Positions 11,144 to 22,780 of a DNA stretch of 64,000 bases are shown piece after piece. The stretch lies in assembly GCA_030035585.1 (NCBI GenBank), contig CM057482.1:41397501-41461500 (forward strand), in the 5' to 3' direction. Source of the stretch: Dugong dugon (taxonomy: Eukaryota > Chordata > Mammalia > Sirenia > Dugongidae). The notes beneath the pieces are model-generated. The model ran no database searches. It worked only from the letters and a program-made list of their open reading frames with translations, and had not been told where the DNA came from. Both the position numbers and the translations under genes were made by a program. Each line of letters starts with the position of its first letter. Position 1 is the stretch's first letter.

Positions 11144-12199
11144 CTCCTTGTCCCTAATCAGGGCCTCCCCTCACCTCCCCTCTTTATCCCACCTTTGATC
11201 ACTGTGAAGAGCTCCTGAGCCTTAAGTGCGCTAGGATAATTATCAAGGCTTTCTATTTGACCCACTCTTGCTTCCTAACTCGCTGCCCAGAGGGTGCAGA
11301 AGACCAATGAGATCAGCCGGTTCTTTCGACTTTCTTTCATTCCTCATGGCAAGCTTCATTCCACCCTAGGCAATTTTGTTCTCATTACTGCACTGCCAAA
11401 TCTCATTTCTGCTCTATTTTCTTCCAGATCTTGCCCATTTATACCTATGTCCCCTTTTCTTTCCTCTGAGGGAGAAAAAAAGAAAAGTAAATATATATAA
11501 AAATTAAACCAATGAAGCCTGATTAGCATTAACCCAGTACTCATCTGTATCAAGGAAAAAGAAAGCCAAAAAGTTAACAATTAAAATAATCATAATAAAG
11601 GACTAGAGTCAGCAAGCATTGAGTTCTTAAAAATGTATGGAAAAAGCCCTTCAAATTTTCCGAAAAAAGTTTTCTCCTCCTTTTTCATTAATTCTACACA
11701 TTTTCTTTAAACACCAAATGTATAAATAACGATATAAATATTTTTATTACATATGTTTTATTTTATCAATATTGCAGCAGAATTGCTTAGAATTTCAGCC
11801 ATCTTACAGTTTTTTTTTTTTTTTTTAATGGAATCCTCTGTTCTAGATTTCAGATACAGATAAACTCTTGGAGAACTTCCTAAATCTTCAAGGATAAACC
11901 CACAGCTTTGCAGAGTCTCATTCTGGCTGTTGTAGAGAACATATCTTTACATATTTGCAGATTCACGTGGGAAACTAGAGATCAGCCTTCAGAAGCCTTG
12001 TGTTAATTAAAAAAGGGAAATCAATGGTCCTGTGAATCCACCTTTTCCTGGGGTTGATTAAAATCCAAGAAGAAATTAAGACCAAGTTAAACAGAAAAGC
12101 TATGTGGGTGGGAGAAATATTTATTGTTATACACCATTCTCTCAAGCACTTACAAAATATATTGTTTTATTTTTTTATTGGGAAAAAAAAGATTAAAAA
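11144..12199. other. Unannotated stretch
   Basis: No repeat is recognisable except a run of 17 T at 11810-11826. Overlapping frames near 11.3-11.6 kb have no motif. Confidence 0.5.
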
Positions 12200-12480
12200 A
12201 AAAATGCAGTGACTGATTTTGCTTCTTGAACCAAATCAAATATTTTCTTGTCAGAACGCTCATAACTGCAGCCTGCAGAGGTCGAGGCCTTAACTTTCTC
12301 CTTCAGATGGTTTGTGAGTGGAATGTCCTTGCGATTAAGGCTCCTTTTGTTTTCCTTGGGAGGGGTTTTGCTTACACTGGCAAGCGGCTGAGCCGCACCG
12401 AGGTTCTCTAGACTCTGTTTATTAGATTTTTATCTTCTTATCAGAGTCTTCCTTCTTAAATCATGTCAGCATTTTACCAC
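12200..12480. other. Candidate conserved noncoding block
   Basis: Repeat-free, with higher GC in its middle and scattered CpGs. It contains GATA-like (cttatc) and CTGCAG palindromic words. Conservation is a guess from texture. Confidence 0.2.
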
Positions 12481-14496
12481 TCTTAAGGGATTCCTGGTGT
12501 TTTATTGTCTATGAGTTGCTTGGGGGGTGGTCGGGGAGGGAGCTAGCCTAACAAGTATAACATTTATATAATAGTAGGAACAGGGAAGATGCCGTGCTTC
12601 TCGTATTATTCCCACACTCACTGAAGCTTCCTCTGTCCCCGCTCAGGAGGCCCCAAAGCCCATTGCCAGCTCCTTCTATACTTATTTGTCAGCAGTGACA
12701 TGGCTTCTCTGTAGACAACCTGCTTTTCAGTCATTTTGAGTGACTTTTTCAACCCGTATGTACCTGCTTAAGCCATATTCAATCATACAGTTGGATGAGT
12801 CGGCGATTGCTTTGAACTGAAGAATGTTATTGGGTTTTAGTCACAGATACAGTCAGCATGGAGAGGGTCCATTCCCTCCCCTCTGCCTTCTCTTTCTTAC
12901 AATGTTGGGCTGGACATTTATAACAACCTTGTGCGAAAGTATCTAAACTTTGTAGCCGAAGGAAGAAAAAAAGATGAGGAGAAGTTGCCTGGCTTTAGCA
13001 AATGGTAGGGTTTACAGGGCAATGAATGGAAGTATCCAGAAACCAGAAAATAGAAAGTAATGCTCCCTGCTGAGAAAGTGAAACTTCTCCTTTTCACTGG
13101 ATACTCACATGACTCATGATAGTATAATTTTTTTTAACCATAAGTAGAGTAGATCACCCCAAGTCATATGAGTGTTTAAAAAAAAAAAAAAAAGAAGAAG
13201 TTTTAAGAAACAAAGTGAACTAGAAAAACATCTCGGGAGAAAGAAAAATCACATCTTTCAATTGAGACCACAGAGCAACTCTACTTTACTGTCACGCTTT
13301 GCCTTCAGAATTGGTAAAAAAACTGAACTACTCTTAGAATAAGACATTAACTTCTAAGGGGGCGTAAGTTTCCAAGGCAGCAGATTTTGCTGGTATGCAA
13401 ATTCCCTTGGACATGAATTGATTTTATTTATTTGCCATGAGATCATATAAGGTGAGAATTTGAAGTATGTTAATGTCCATTCATCCTTTCAAAAAATATT
13501 TATTTTTTTTTTATGCCCTTACCTGCATGAGGCAGTGTTTATCTTGGAATCCCTACTCCACTTTGGCATGGAATAACTGCTGATGTACACATTGTGGGTA
13601 TATGCATTCTTGTCTCACTCAGCCGTCCCTGAGAATGTAGAGTCTCTTGCCTGTGATGAGTAACTGTTTTACTGCTACTCCTTACTAAGACCTCAGGGTA
13701 TGATCAGCAGTCCATGATAACGGAAGTGTAAACACCGTGGAGAATCTTGAGTTCTATTTTTTTTGTTTTCCCTCTAATGAATCTTGAATGACAATTTTTG
13801 TTCCTTAAGAGCATTTTCTCAACTTATTAAAGCAATAAGTTCCTGTGGAAAAGTGCTTAGCCTAACAGTTCCGTGGCCAGCTTTCCCTTCCAGCTGATAA
13901 CATCGCAGCCAGAGAGGAGGACAAGGCTTGGAAATTTAGACGACTAAACAGTACCAACATGTTTTTTAAGATAAAGATGAATAGCCATAAAAGATGTTTG
14001 AAATTTTATCATGAAGACTTACGTGCATTTTCCAACTGAGTGACTACTAATTTTTGTTGTTTTTCCCCTCCATTCTCTTCTCACTGCAACTCCAATCTGA
14101 GTGCCTCTCTGCCTTGACTAATCCACAGACTGAGTTTATTTGCATGATTTTCTATGATTTGAGAATTTCAAGTATTTAGGGTTTTTCTCACTTTCTCAAC
14201 ATCAACATATTTAGGATTCTTGATCTTTATCAACCTTCCACAGAAAAATATAATTATGAATAAGAGCCTGGTCTTTAGTAGAATGTAAAGCATAATTGCT
14301 AAAATATACAATACAGTGGTGGTAGGACTATTGATTCCCATGAAACCTAAGCTTCCAGGGCTTTCTGTAACTAGTGAAACCATAACGGTTACCTCCTTGT
14401 TGTACTATTCTAATAACCTTTCAAAGCTCCTGTGGTTGACCCAGAGTCAGTCATCATTCATTTGGCCAACATGTATTATCAGTTACTATGTTCCAG
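12481..14496. other. Unannotated unique stretch
   Basis: No mobile element is recognised. A run of 16 A lies at 13178-13193. A 'tatgcaaattcc' octamer-like word is near 13395. No credible frame is present. Confidence 0.45.
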
Positions 14497-14497
14497 A

Positions 14498-14668
14498 TGG
14501 AAAACTTGGTGGTGCATTGGTTAAGAGTTCAGCTGCTAAACAAAAGGTCAGCAATTTGAATCCACCAGGAGCTTCTTGGAAACCCTATGGGGCAGTTCTA
14601 CTCTGTTGTATAGGGTCACTATGAGTTGGAATCGCTTTGACGGCAACGGGTTTGGTTTCTTTGGTTTG
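14498..14668 (+). mobile_element. AfroSINE (short form)
   Basis: Short form lacking the 'ctttacag' insert. The head is 'cttggtggtgcattggttaag', the joint 'tcttggaaaccctatgg', and the tail 'gacggcaacgggtttgg'. The repeated TTCCAGA at 14491-14497 and 14672-14678 may be a short target duplication. Confidence 0.9.
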
Positions 14669-15121
14669 ATCTTCCAGACAGAATGTTGGGTATTAAAGGA
14701 AGGGAGGATTAAACAAAATATTTTTATTGTGAACTCCTACTTAAGTTTCTTCGAGTTTGATTGGAAATGTAAACACATATTTACAATACAGTAGATAAGT
14801 TCCTTTGGTGACACAAGGGAGAGAGCCACTGATGGGGAAAGACCCTAAGGAAGAGCAGCGATATGGGGAAGGGATTTATACTGCAGGCAGAGAAGTGTCA
14901 GGCAGGGTCATAGAGGGGAGAAAAGGTCTGAATTATCCTGGAGAAGTTAGCAGGGGCTAAGAGGCATGTAGGAGAGAGGGACTGGAGATGATGTTCAGGG
15001 CTAGGATAGGGCTTGATGGTGAAGAGCTCCTGTGCCTTACTACGGAGGTTGGTAACTTTTTATTCCTGCCTCCTACTCCCTCCCCGATGCAAAAATTATA
15101 ATTTTCAGACAATTGGCCTTA
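14669..15121. other. Unannotated stretch
   Basis: Purine-rich, no recognisable family. Confidence 0.4.
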
Positions 15122-15345
15122 TTGTTGTTGTTTTTGTGTGCCATCAAGTTGATTCAAATTTGCTTTGACCCCATGTGACAGAGTAGAGTAGGATTTTCTT
15201 TGCCGTAATCTCGTAATCGACTCCATGGCAACAGGTTTACGGGATAATCTTTACAGAAGCAAATCGCCAAGTCTTTTTCCCTCTGAAACTCTGGGTAGGT
15301 TTGAACCACCCATCTTTTGGTTAGCAACCGAATGTTTAACTCTTG
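15122..15345 (-). mobile_element. AfroSINE, internally rearranged
   Basis: A reversed copy with recognisable tail and head. The middle (about 15211-15243) holds a plus-strand AfroSINE tail, 'aatcgactccatggcaacagg', between two copies of a 'taatc' word. The host copy then resumes with 'ataatctttacagaagc'. Confidence 0.8.
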
Positions 15346-16031
15346 CCTTAGCCTAAATAATATTAGTCTTATTAGTTGTAAATATTTTATTATTTTTCAT
15401 GAGATCAGCAGGAGATACTATCATATCCATTCTATCTGTGATAATGAGTCTTGAGTATTTCATCGCTCCATAGCTTTTCATCCACACTATAAGGCTGCAA
15501 TAGTGAGAAGTCCACTTCTACAGCAAAATACAGGGAACTAAGTAACCCTTACTCCCCTGACATAAATGCTCTGACAAAGCTGTAAAACATCCACTAATAT
15601 TTTAAACTGGAACACTAATTTATTTTATGTGCATGGGAAAAAATTAAAAAGACAGTGACATAGTCAACAAGCTCCATATGTTTCATTTGCTGCATGAGAT
15701 GCACTGGCAGAGATAAGGTTTACTGGTGGTAGGAAATAAATAACGTAGGATCAAAGATGTGTTCATATGTGAAGAGCTGTAGCTAATTCTACGGCTGTAG
15801 CTAATTCTACGGAACCTGAGGTTATTATAGCACTATTTTTAAAAAATTAGATATAGGTAGTCAAATTCTCTTTTGCTTTTGTTATCTTAATAAGACTATC
15901 ACAAACACATTTAACAACAGAATATCTGCTTGTTCCTAGAAATATAACTCACATCCTCCAAAAAGGGGAGTTTATTTTTAAGGTTATACATACTATGGTA
16001 CAATTCTTGTTGTAATTAGGAAACGAATTGT

Positions 16032-16034
<3 letters not shown>
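15346..16034. other. Unannotated stretch with a perfect short duplication
   Basis: Mostly unique. Contains the 18-bp tandem repeat at 15777-15812. Confidence 0.5.
15777..15812. repeat. Perfect 18-bp tandem duplication
   Basis: CTGTAGCTAATTCTACGG occurs twice head to tail with no mismatch (15777-15794 and 15795-15812). Each unit also holds an imperfect inverted pair (GTAG / CTAC). Confidence 0.95.

Positions 16035-16069
<35 letters not shown>
16035..16069. repeat. (AC)n microsatellite
   Basis: About 17 uninterrupted AC units next to an AfroSINE tail. Confidence 0.95.
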
Positions 16070-16073
<4 letters not shown>

Positions 16074-16076
16074 TAT

Positions 16077-16237
16077 TTAAAACCCACTGCTATAGAGTTG
16101 ATTCCAACTCATAAAGAGATCCTGTAGGACAGAGTAGAACTGCCCCATAGGGTTTCCAAGGAGTGGCTGCTGGATATGAACTGCCGACCTTTTGGTTAGC
16201 AGCCTGAGCTCTTAATCGCTGTGCCACCAGGGATCAG
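16077..16237 (-). mobile_element. AfroSINE next to a microsatellite
   Basis: A reversed short-form copy: 'aaacccactgctatagagttg' to 'gtgccaccagggatc'. The word ATACATAT is on both sides (16069-16076, 16238-16245) and may be the target duplication, although the region is low-complexity. Confidence 0.9.
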
Positions 16238-17248
16238 ATACATATATACATGTACATATATATGTATGCATACATACACACATATGTGTGTGTATAATCT
16301 ACAATACGTGCTTTTTTCTTAGTGTTTAAACTGTTCTCCTTTCCCTTCAAAACTACAGGTGGACCCACATCAAATTATCATGCATTTGGGGGATTATAAA
16401 TACAAGTTATTAATGGTATGAAAGTAAACTTGAAGATAGAATTGACTTAAGACTCAGGGAAAACATTGCAGAATGCAGAGCATAAAAGAGACAGGGACAC
16501 TGTGAGAAAAAACTCAGGGCATGAACCTCCAGATGCTGATTTGGATACCAAAATATCAGATAGATAACCTTTTCACCAAAGCCTGAAAGTCACAGGAATG
16601 CTTGGGTGACAAGAAGTTTTCCACATGTACTACGGTATTGTTAACTACACAAAGTATTATGATTCTAAGTGATATTAAAAAAAAATAAAAATGTATAGGT
16701 AACTAGAAATAAAATTATTTTTAAATTATAGTTAAAAAAAAAAAGTCAACTGTGGCAGACTGTTCTTTTAGAGTTTAAATTCAAGGTGAAATTGAGATCA
16801 GGAAGAACAAGCCAGAAAACTACACGTCAATAAGTTTTCTTTACCAATGAGGAGCTCATTCTCAGATTCACTTCTGTAACTTTATGGTAGTATCTTCAAA
16901 GTCCCATATCTTTATTTTTGTTGCACAGATAACTATGCAAACTTGAGAAAATAACCCTTCTACAAATGGAATCTACTTGGAGAAAAGACTGTGAAAAAGG
17001 AAGAAATAGTACCTAGTATTATTGCATAATGCTTATGCAGTCCAAATGAAAATGTGAAGAAATTCACGGGGTAGAATCATCTCAAAATCCAACACTGAAA
17101 CTAGTTTCCAAGTGATTACACGCTTCAGGTTCAAGTGAAGTAACTTAAGTGCCATATCTCTTGTCTTGTTGTTGGGATATTTATCTTCTCTCCCCATTTC
17201 CTCCTGTTTCCAAGTAATACCACTTCTCCTACACCACTGCCACACGTT
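16238..17248. other. TA/CA-rich start, then unannotated
   Basis: The first 70 bases are mixed TACATA/CACA/TGTG simple sequence. The rest is unique. Confidence 0.45.
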
Positions 17249-17276
17249 CACACACACACACACACACACACACACA
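17249..17276. repeat. (CA)n microsatellite
   Basis: About 13-14 CA units. Confidence 0.95.
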
Positions 17277-17759
17277 TCTTTTTTGATTTACTATTTTCTC
17301 TGCTCCTACAGGATTATGGCAAGAGCTGTCACTAATGTTTGGAATTGGAAGTAAGCAATCAGAGAATCATAAGGTAAAGACTTACACAATTAATGCAATT
17401 ATTGACTATATATATCCATATAACTTACATTGTTTCCTCCCATATTTGAAGATTTCATGTAAGCTACCAAAAGTTGGTCTTACTTAAGTGCATGTCTTTG
17501 GAGAGAGTCAAGCCAAGGACTCCCTTAGCCCTGCCTTGAAACCAAAGAAATAACAATATGGTAAGGAAAGGAAAGGATTCCTGGACTAAGAACCATGTGG
17601 AGACGCTGGGTTTTGGAGTCTCTTTACAAGATGATAAATTATAACTTATCATTATTACTTGTCTAATTCTAGATTTAAAAAAAAAAAAACACCATAACTT
17701 AGAAAATAAAAGAGGAAAACAACTAGTACAACTGTAAACAGTCACATATATTTTTCATA
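17277..17759. other. Unannotated stretch
   Basis: Nothing recognisable. Confidence 0.45.
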
Positions 17760-18270
17760 AAATCAATTGACAATATGCATCAGAAGGCTTTAAAATATAA
17801 TGCCCTCTGAGCCAGTAATTCAGCTTTTAAAAAGGAAATTATTCAAAGCAAAAAAATAAAGTTTGATACCCTGGGCCCATAGTGATCAACATACTGTTAC
17901 TTATGGTGGAAAAATATGAGCATAACAAAATGTCCAACAACACGGAAATGGTTGTAAATTATGAAGTATTCTCATTGTGGAATGAGAAATAGTCATTAAA
18001 CTTCTGTTTATAAATTGTAGTAATAAGGAAAATGTGTATGATAAAAATTCTAAGTGATAAGGTAGAATCTAACATCTTATATACAGAAGGATCTCAATGA
18101 TGAAACAGAAGCCAAAAACATTAATTAGCTAACCACAAAGCTTGATACCAAAATACCAATAGTAGTTATCTGTAGGTAGTGTGATTGTGGATAATGTTTT
18201 CTGAAGAACTCTTAAGTATTTTCACATTTTTAACAATAAAAACATGAATTATTTAATAAAAATAAATGAA
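17760..18270 (+). mobile_element. Probable ancient L1 3' UTR
   Basis: Degenerate 'caaaatgtccaacaacacggaaatggttgtaaattatgaagta', then 'gaatgagaaatagtcattaaac', 'agtagttatctgtaggtag', and a terminal 'cacatttttaacaataaaaacatgaatta'. This is the order in old L1M-type 3' UTRs. Confidence 0.5.
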
Positions 18271-18785
18271 ATAAACTTCATCTTAAAAACACAACGGGAT
18301 TGGTTAGCTCTCTTTAATTAGTTCTATCAGTTTCCATTTATCCAGTGTTTTATTATTTAAATTACATTATGAATAGAGTAGGATTCTTAGAGACAATGCA
18401 GGTGCTCCTGATACACTAAAAACATATTTCCTAGATCAGTTTAGGTATTAGAAGAAAGTAGATAAAATATTTAAAAATTGTGAAATTCAGGCTAATAACA
18501 GTTTCACATAACTGGCATTTAATTCCCAGATTATGCAGGATGTTTCTGTTATTATTGCTTACAAATTTCAAGCAATCTGGAATATAACAGAAGTTATACC
18601 CAACATTCTAATGGTAGAAACTTAAGAGAACTATTATTCAATTTATTTCTATATCAAATTTGAAATAGATATGCAGGGATGGATTATCTATTCATTCATA
18701 AATCTTTAAATTTAACAGAAATTTTAATTTCAGTGATGGAAGAGATAAACATTAAATAAGTGCCTACTGTTCCAGAAAGTGTTTA
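18271..18785. other. Unannotated AT-rich stretch
   Basis: Nothing recognisable. Confidence 0.45.
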
Positions 18786-18862
18786 CCAGTTGCCATCAAG
18801 TCAATTCTGAATCACGGCGACCCTATGTGTTACAGAGTAGAAATGGAGTCCATGTGGTTTTC
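18786..18862 (-). mobile_element. AfroSINE, tail half (split by L1)
   Basis: Reversed tail 'gttgccatcaagtcaattctg', 'cggcgaccctatgtg', 'acagagtagaaatgg'. The copy breaks off in 'tccatgtggttttc' and resumes at 19803. Confidence 0.9.
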
Positions 18863-19802
18863 TTTTCCTTTTTTAATGCATTAATTAATGGTTTGACTGA
18901 TCAATTGATTTTTTATAATTTATTTTATTTTTATTGTTGTTAAGAATATACATAGCAGAACATACACTAATTCAACAATTTCTACATGTGACATTCATTA
19001 CATTCTTTGAATTGTGCAACCATTCTCATCTCCTTTTCTGAGTTGTTCCTACACCAGTAACATAAACTCACTGCCCCCTAAGTTTCCTATCTAATCTTTC
19101 AAGTTGTTGTTAATTTTATCCCATATAGGTAGATCTTCAAAGAACATAACGCTCAAGGCAGACATTCTTTACTAGTTAAGCTAAACTATTGTTTGGTTTT
19201 AAGAAGACTTCAGGGGATATTTTTGGTGTGAAGTTTAAAGAGTATCTCAGGGTAAAAGTTTCAGGGGTTAATCTAGCTTCAATAGCTACGGTAAGTCTGA
19301 AGTCCATGAAAATTTGAAATTCTGTTCTAAATTTTTCCCCTTTTGATCAGGATTGTTCCATAGAATCTTTGATCAAAATGTTCAGTAACGGTAGCTGGGA
19401 ACCATCCAGTTCTTCTGGTCTCATGGCAAAGGAGGCAGTTGTTCATGGATGTAATTAGCTACACATTCCATTTCCTCCTCCTATTCCTGACTCTCTTCCT
19501 CGGTTGCTCCAGGCAAATAGAGACCAATTGTTGTACTCTGAATAGCCACCAGCAAGCTTTTAAGTCCTAGGGCATCATGTAACGAATAAGGAGGTAAAAA
19601 GCAGAGGTACTGAAGATGTTTTTAGGCCTATTAACTGGCATGTCCCATGAAACCATGGCCCTAAATGTCCAAACCAAGGAAACAAATCCCATGAGGTATT
19701 CGGTTGTACGTAAGCAGCCTCAGCAGCTGCTCTTTTTTTTGTTTGTTTTGTTTTGTTTTGTCATTGTTGTAAATATATGTATTATAAAGATATCTATTGC
19801 AC
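18863..19802 (-). mobile_element. L1 3' UTR insertion inside an AfroSINE
   Basis: The same sequence order as 56464-57270: 'gttaagaatatacatagcag', 'ctcactgccccctaag', 'acgctcaaggcagaca', 'aagaagacttcaggggatatt', 'tgatcaaaatgttcagtaacggtagc', 'gtcattgttgtaaatata'. It is an L1 3' UTR read on the minus strand, with a T-rich (reversed poly-A) end at 18860-18880. The imperfect target duplications 18849-18862 and 19803-19816 (10 of 14) are pieces of the host SINE. The copy is 5'-truncated before ORF2. Confidence 0.8.
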
Positions 19803-19940
19803 CTCATAGGGTTTTCAATGACTACTTTTTCGAAAGTAGATCACCAGTCCTATCTTCCGAGGCACCTCTGGGAGGACTTCAACCTCCAAACAACTTTCAG
19901 CTGACAGCTGAGCATTAACTGTTTGCGCCACTGATTTGGG
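19803..19940 (-). mobile_element. AfroSINE, head half (split by L1)
   Basis: It continues with 'catagggttttcaatgactac', 'agtagatcaccagtcc', 'gaggcacctctgggaggac' and a reversed tRNA head ending 'gcgccactgatttggg'. Confidence 0.9.
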
Positions 19941-20173
19941 AAATAATATTGGAATTATTATTCCCTCTCCTTGAGCATGGAGAATTGTGACCCAGCTGGG
20001 GCTGAGCCCTCACAGACTCACAAAGACACATCAACTGGGCCATGAGATAAAACAACAGATGGGACAATCTCAGAAATTATCTTAAGGAAGTTTTCACAAA
20101 AGGGCAATAAAACCTAACCCAAAGGACTTCTCACCTTTTGTCTTTTTCTATTAACATTTAGTGAATAGGAATT
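19941..20173. other. Unannotated stretch
   Basis: Nothing clear. It could be the start of the LTR that follows, if my left border is wrong. Confidence 0.4.
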
Positions 20174-20553
20174 TGTTGGACCAGTGAAGACCCTCCTGAC
20201 TTCCGTAACTGAAACCCGAACCAATGATTGTTAAGAAAGATAATTCAAAATGTAAGATTATAGTTTCTGGCCAATCAGTGAAAAAGTGACGCTTTCAATG
20301 ATTCTACCCATTTTGTGATGTTGATATATACTGATGGCTCTGTAAGTGTTCTTTGGATTTGGGCAGACATGGCTGTGGCAGCATGCTTGGCCGTTTTCCC
20401 ACTCTTGTCTGTTCTGTGATATTTCCTTGGACTCAGGTAGACATGGCTCTGGCAGCATGGTTGTCCACTTCCCACTTTTGTCCTTTTGAATATACGCCAA
20501 ATAAAACTTTCTTTTTACTTTACTAAGCTTCGTGATGTTTTTCTCCTACAACA
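20174..20553 (+). mobile_element. Probable solo retroviral-type LTR
   Basis: It starts TGTTG and ends CAACA (5-bp inverted ends). It has an AATAAA signal at 20500-20505 about 50 bases before the end, and a 74-bp tandem duplication in the U3-like part, as in many retroviral enhancers. No matching target duplication was found and no internal region follows, so the borders are uncertain. Confidence 0.4.
20351..20498 (+). repeat. 74-bp tandem duplication inside the LTR
   Basis: Unit 1 (20351-20424) and unit 2 (20425-20498) share 'agacatggct.tggcagcatg.ttg', 'cccac.cttgtc' and the surrounding order, with about 20 percent difference. The shift is 74 bases, measured from AGACATGG at 20365 and 20439. 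Confidence 0.8.
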
Positions 20554-22393
20554 CCACCCAGGGACTCCCCAGAGAGTGTTAGAGCTGCTTTAAATTTGAA
20601 GTTAAAGAGTCTACAGGCAAAGAGCTCAGACTCCAGAGTGATAACGAAACTCTGTTTAGTTCTGAGCTTTAGCACTTACTGTGTAGCCTTGGGCAATGAA
20701 TGTAACCAAAAGACAGATTCCTTAGCTACAAAAATGGGAGTATAACGGCAACTATTTCATTTGAGGCAAAGGAATACTGAGGAAGTCATTTGTGCAAAGC
20801 CTCAGCAGGTGGCACATTCCTGGACCTGGACTATAAATCCTCCAGTGAGCCTGGAGGTTAGTGTAAAAGTGGGAAGAACAAGAGACAGGTAGGTGAGGTT
20901 AAGCAAGCCACATACCAGAGGGAACTGGATTTAATGCCTTTAAGTTTTGACTTTATCTTGAGTGCAACAGGGAGCCATTGACTAGATGAAGTGAAAAAGG
21001 TTGAGTTTTTTACACATTTCTGAAATTATAGGAAAGGCTGTTAAAATGTCTAAATGGGCAGTAACTCATACATCTTGTCTTAGGACATATTTGAATAACG
21101 TGACATGGTTTATGAAAGATGCAGAAAGTCTTTAAGGCAGGGTCTTCTGACCTCCTGGGTGTTGGGAGGGGGTCCCCTGTCTCTATTTTAATGTTTTCTT
21201 GTGAATAGTGTTCTATGGGCCAAATTGTGGAGCCCTCTTCCTCACTCATTTCTCCCCTAGGGAGGAGTTGACTTACCTGATAGATGAGTTTGGCAGAAAG
21301 AACTGGCTCCACCTGACTCAGCTGTTTCTCTGCCTTCTGTGAAGGACGCAAGTTCTCTTGATCAAACCGTTGGCTTAGTAGTGAAGACCTTTCTCCTAAC
21401 TGGGGGCTCCCTGGTTGCCAGTGCTGCCTGTCATAGGGCAGTGAATTGAATTAAAAAGTGCAGTATGGCAAAAACCACTTGGCTACCAGACCTAAAGTGA
21501 CATTCTCCAATCCAGTCTTAATAAAGGTAACATGTTGATCTCCAGCTACATGATTTCTATCTTTCTCTGTTAGGCCAGAAGTAGCACCCACAAACCCCAA
21601 CAACGGTTCTAGGAACAAACCTTGAATCAGCAATTTAGATTTTTAAGGTAGTCGGCGCAGAATGAATATGTTTAGTCAGTAGAGTAGAACAGCTAGAACA
21701 GCTTTATAATACGGGTTAGGGAGAATCTAGCAGCTGCCTTATATGCTAGATCTACTACAGTATGGCCATGTAATTATATTTCAGGGGACAAGATAGGATT
21801 CATCTTCCATCAAAATCCATGTAATGATAAGCTGTGCTAGCATACAGTTCTTAGGAATTTCAGAAAATAACTACTGTGCAGAGCTATCTTGTTCTTGCAT
21901 GCCATTAAAATGCTGTGGATTCGTAACAACAGGATTGCTAAGAGCCCTTGATGTCATCAGACATTATGCTAGCATCAGCCAAGGACTCTCTGACAATGTG
22001 GGTTATAATGGCCACAGTGTGTTCACAGCTGTAGAAAGATATGCTGGGGCTTAAGGAATTTTCACTAATGTAATTATGCCGTTTGCTATGCATTAATACC
22101 CACTGGACGAACAAAAGATCAAGTTGCTTTTTCCAAATTCATAAGCAACAGTGAAAAACTTACCACTATTTCAAGACTGTTACCGTAGTTGATTGACAAA
22201 GGATGTCATTAGTTCTGAACATTTTTTCAACAGTGTGGCATTTCACCCGTATAGAACCGTGGTGTACATTGTGCAAAGCTATCCTGAAATCATCGTAAGG
22301 GGGAATTTGAGGTCATTTAGAGAACTGGAAATCACTGAGGGGAATTTGTTCCGTAGAAAATAAGCGGACTGAACAAATCACTTCCAGAACAGG
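20554..22393. other. Mostly unannotated, with one MIR
   Basis: Apart from the MIR at 20630-20775, no family is recognisable. An antisense 113-codon frame at 21010-21351 has no motif. Confidence 0.45.
20630..20775 (+). mobile_element. MIR SINE fragment
   Basis: The MIR core is in sense order: 'agctttagcacttactgtgtagccttgggcaa', 'acagattccttagctacaaaaatgggagtat', 'ggcaactatttcat'. Confidence 0.65.
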
Positions 22394-22780
22394 ATTGTTG
22401 TGGTGTTGTTAGGTGTCGTTGAGTTGACTCCGACTCACAGCCACTTATAAACAACAGAATGGAACACTGCCCAGTCCTGCGCCATCCTCACAATGGTTGC
22501 TATGTGTGAGCCCGTTGTTTAAATTCTTTCCAACCTGAAGGGCTCATCTTCTGGCACTATATCATATAATGTTCTGCTGTTATTCATAAGGTTTCCGCTG
22601 GCCAATTTTTTTTTTTAGAAGTACATCACCAGGTCCTTCTTCCTAATTGTCTTAGTCTCTGGAAGCTCCGCTGACACCTGTCCACCATGGGCGACCCTGC
22701 TGGTATTTGAAATACCAGTAGCCTAGCTTCCAACATCACAGCAACATGCAAGCCACCACAGTACAACAAACCAACAGTGG
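22394..22780 (-). mobile_element. Short RTE derivative, both ends only (copy A)
   Basis: Read on the minus strand it starts with the RTE 5' end (two 'ccac..'-type words, 'gctggaagctaggc', 'tttcaaataccagcaggg', 'cccatggtggacagg') and runs through the 'gccagcggaaacc' body to about the point equal to 40227 in the complete RTE. It then jumps to RTE sequence equal to about 43452 and finishes with the RTE tail (22394-22440). The coding region of about 3.2 kb is missing. Confidence 0.8.

Noticed and set aside
16238-16310. TACATA/TGTGTG tract as a CRISPR or structured repeat
   Set aside because: Simple mammalian microsatellite sequence. No spacers and no regular unit.
20551-20567. 17-base match to the AfroSINE head (accacccagggactcc)
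   Set aside because: Nothing else of the SINE is present next to it, so it is too short to call.
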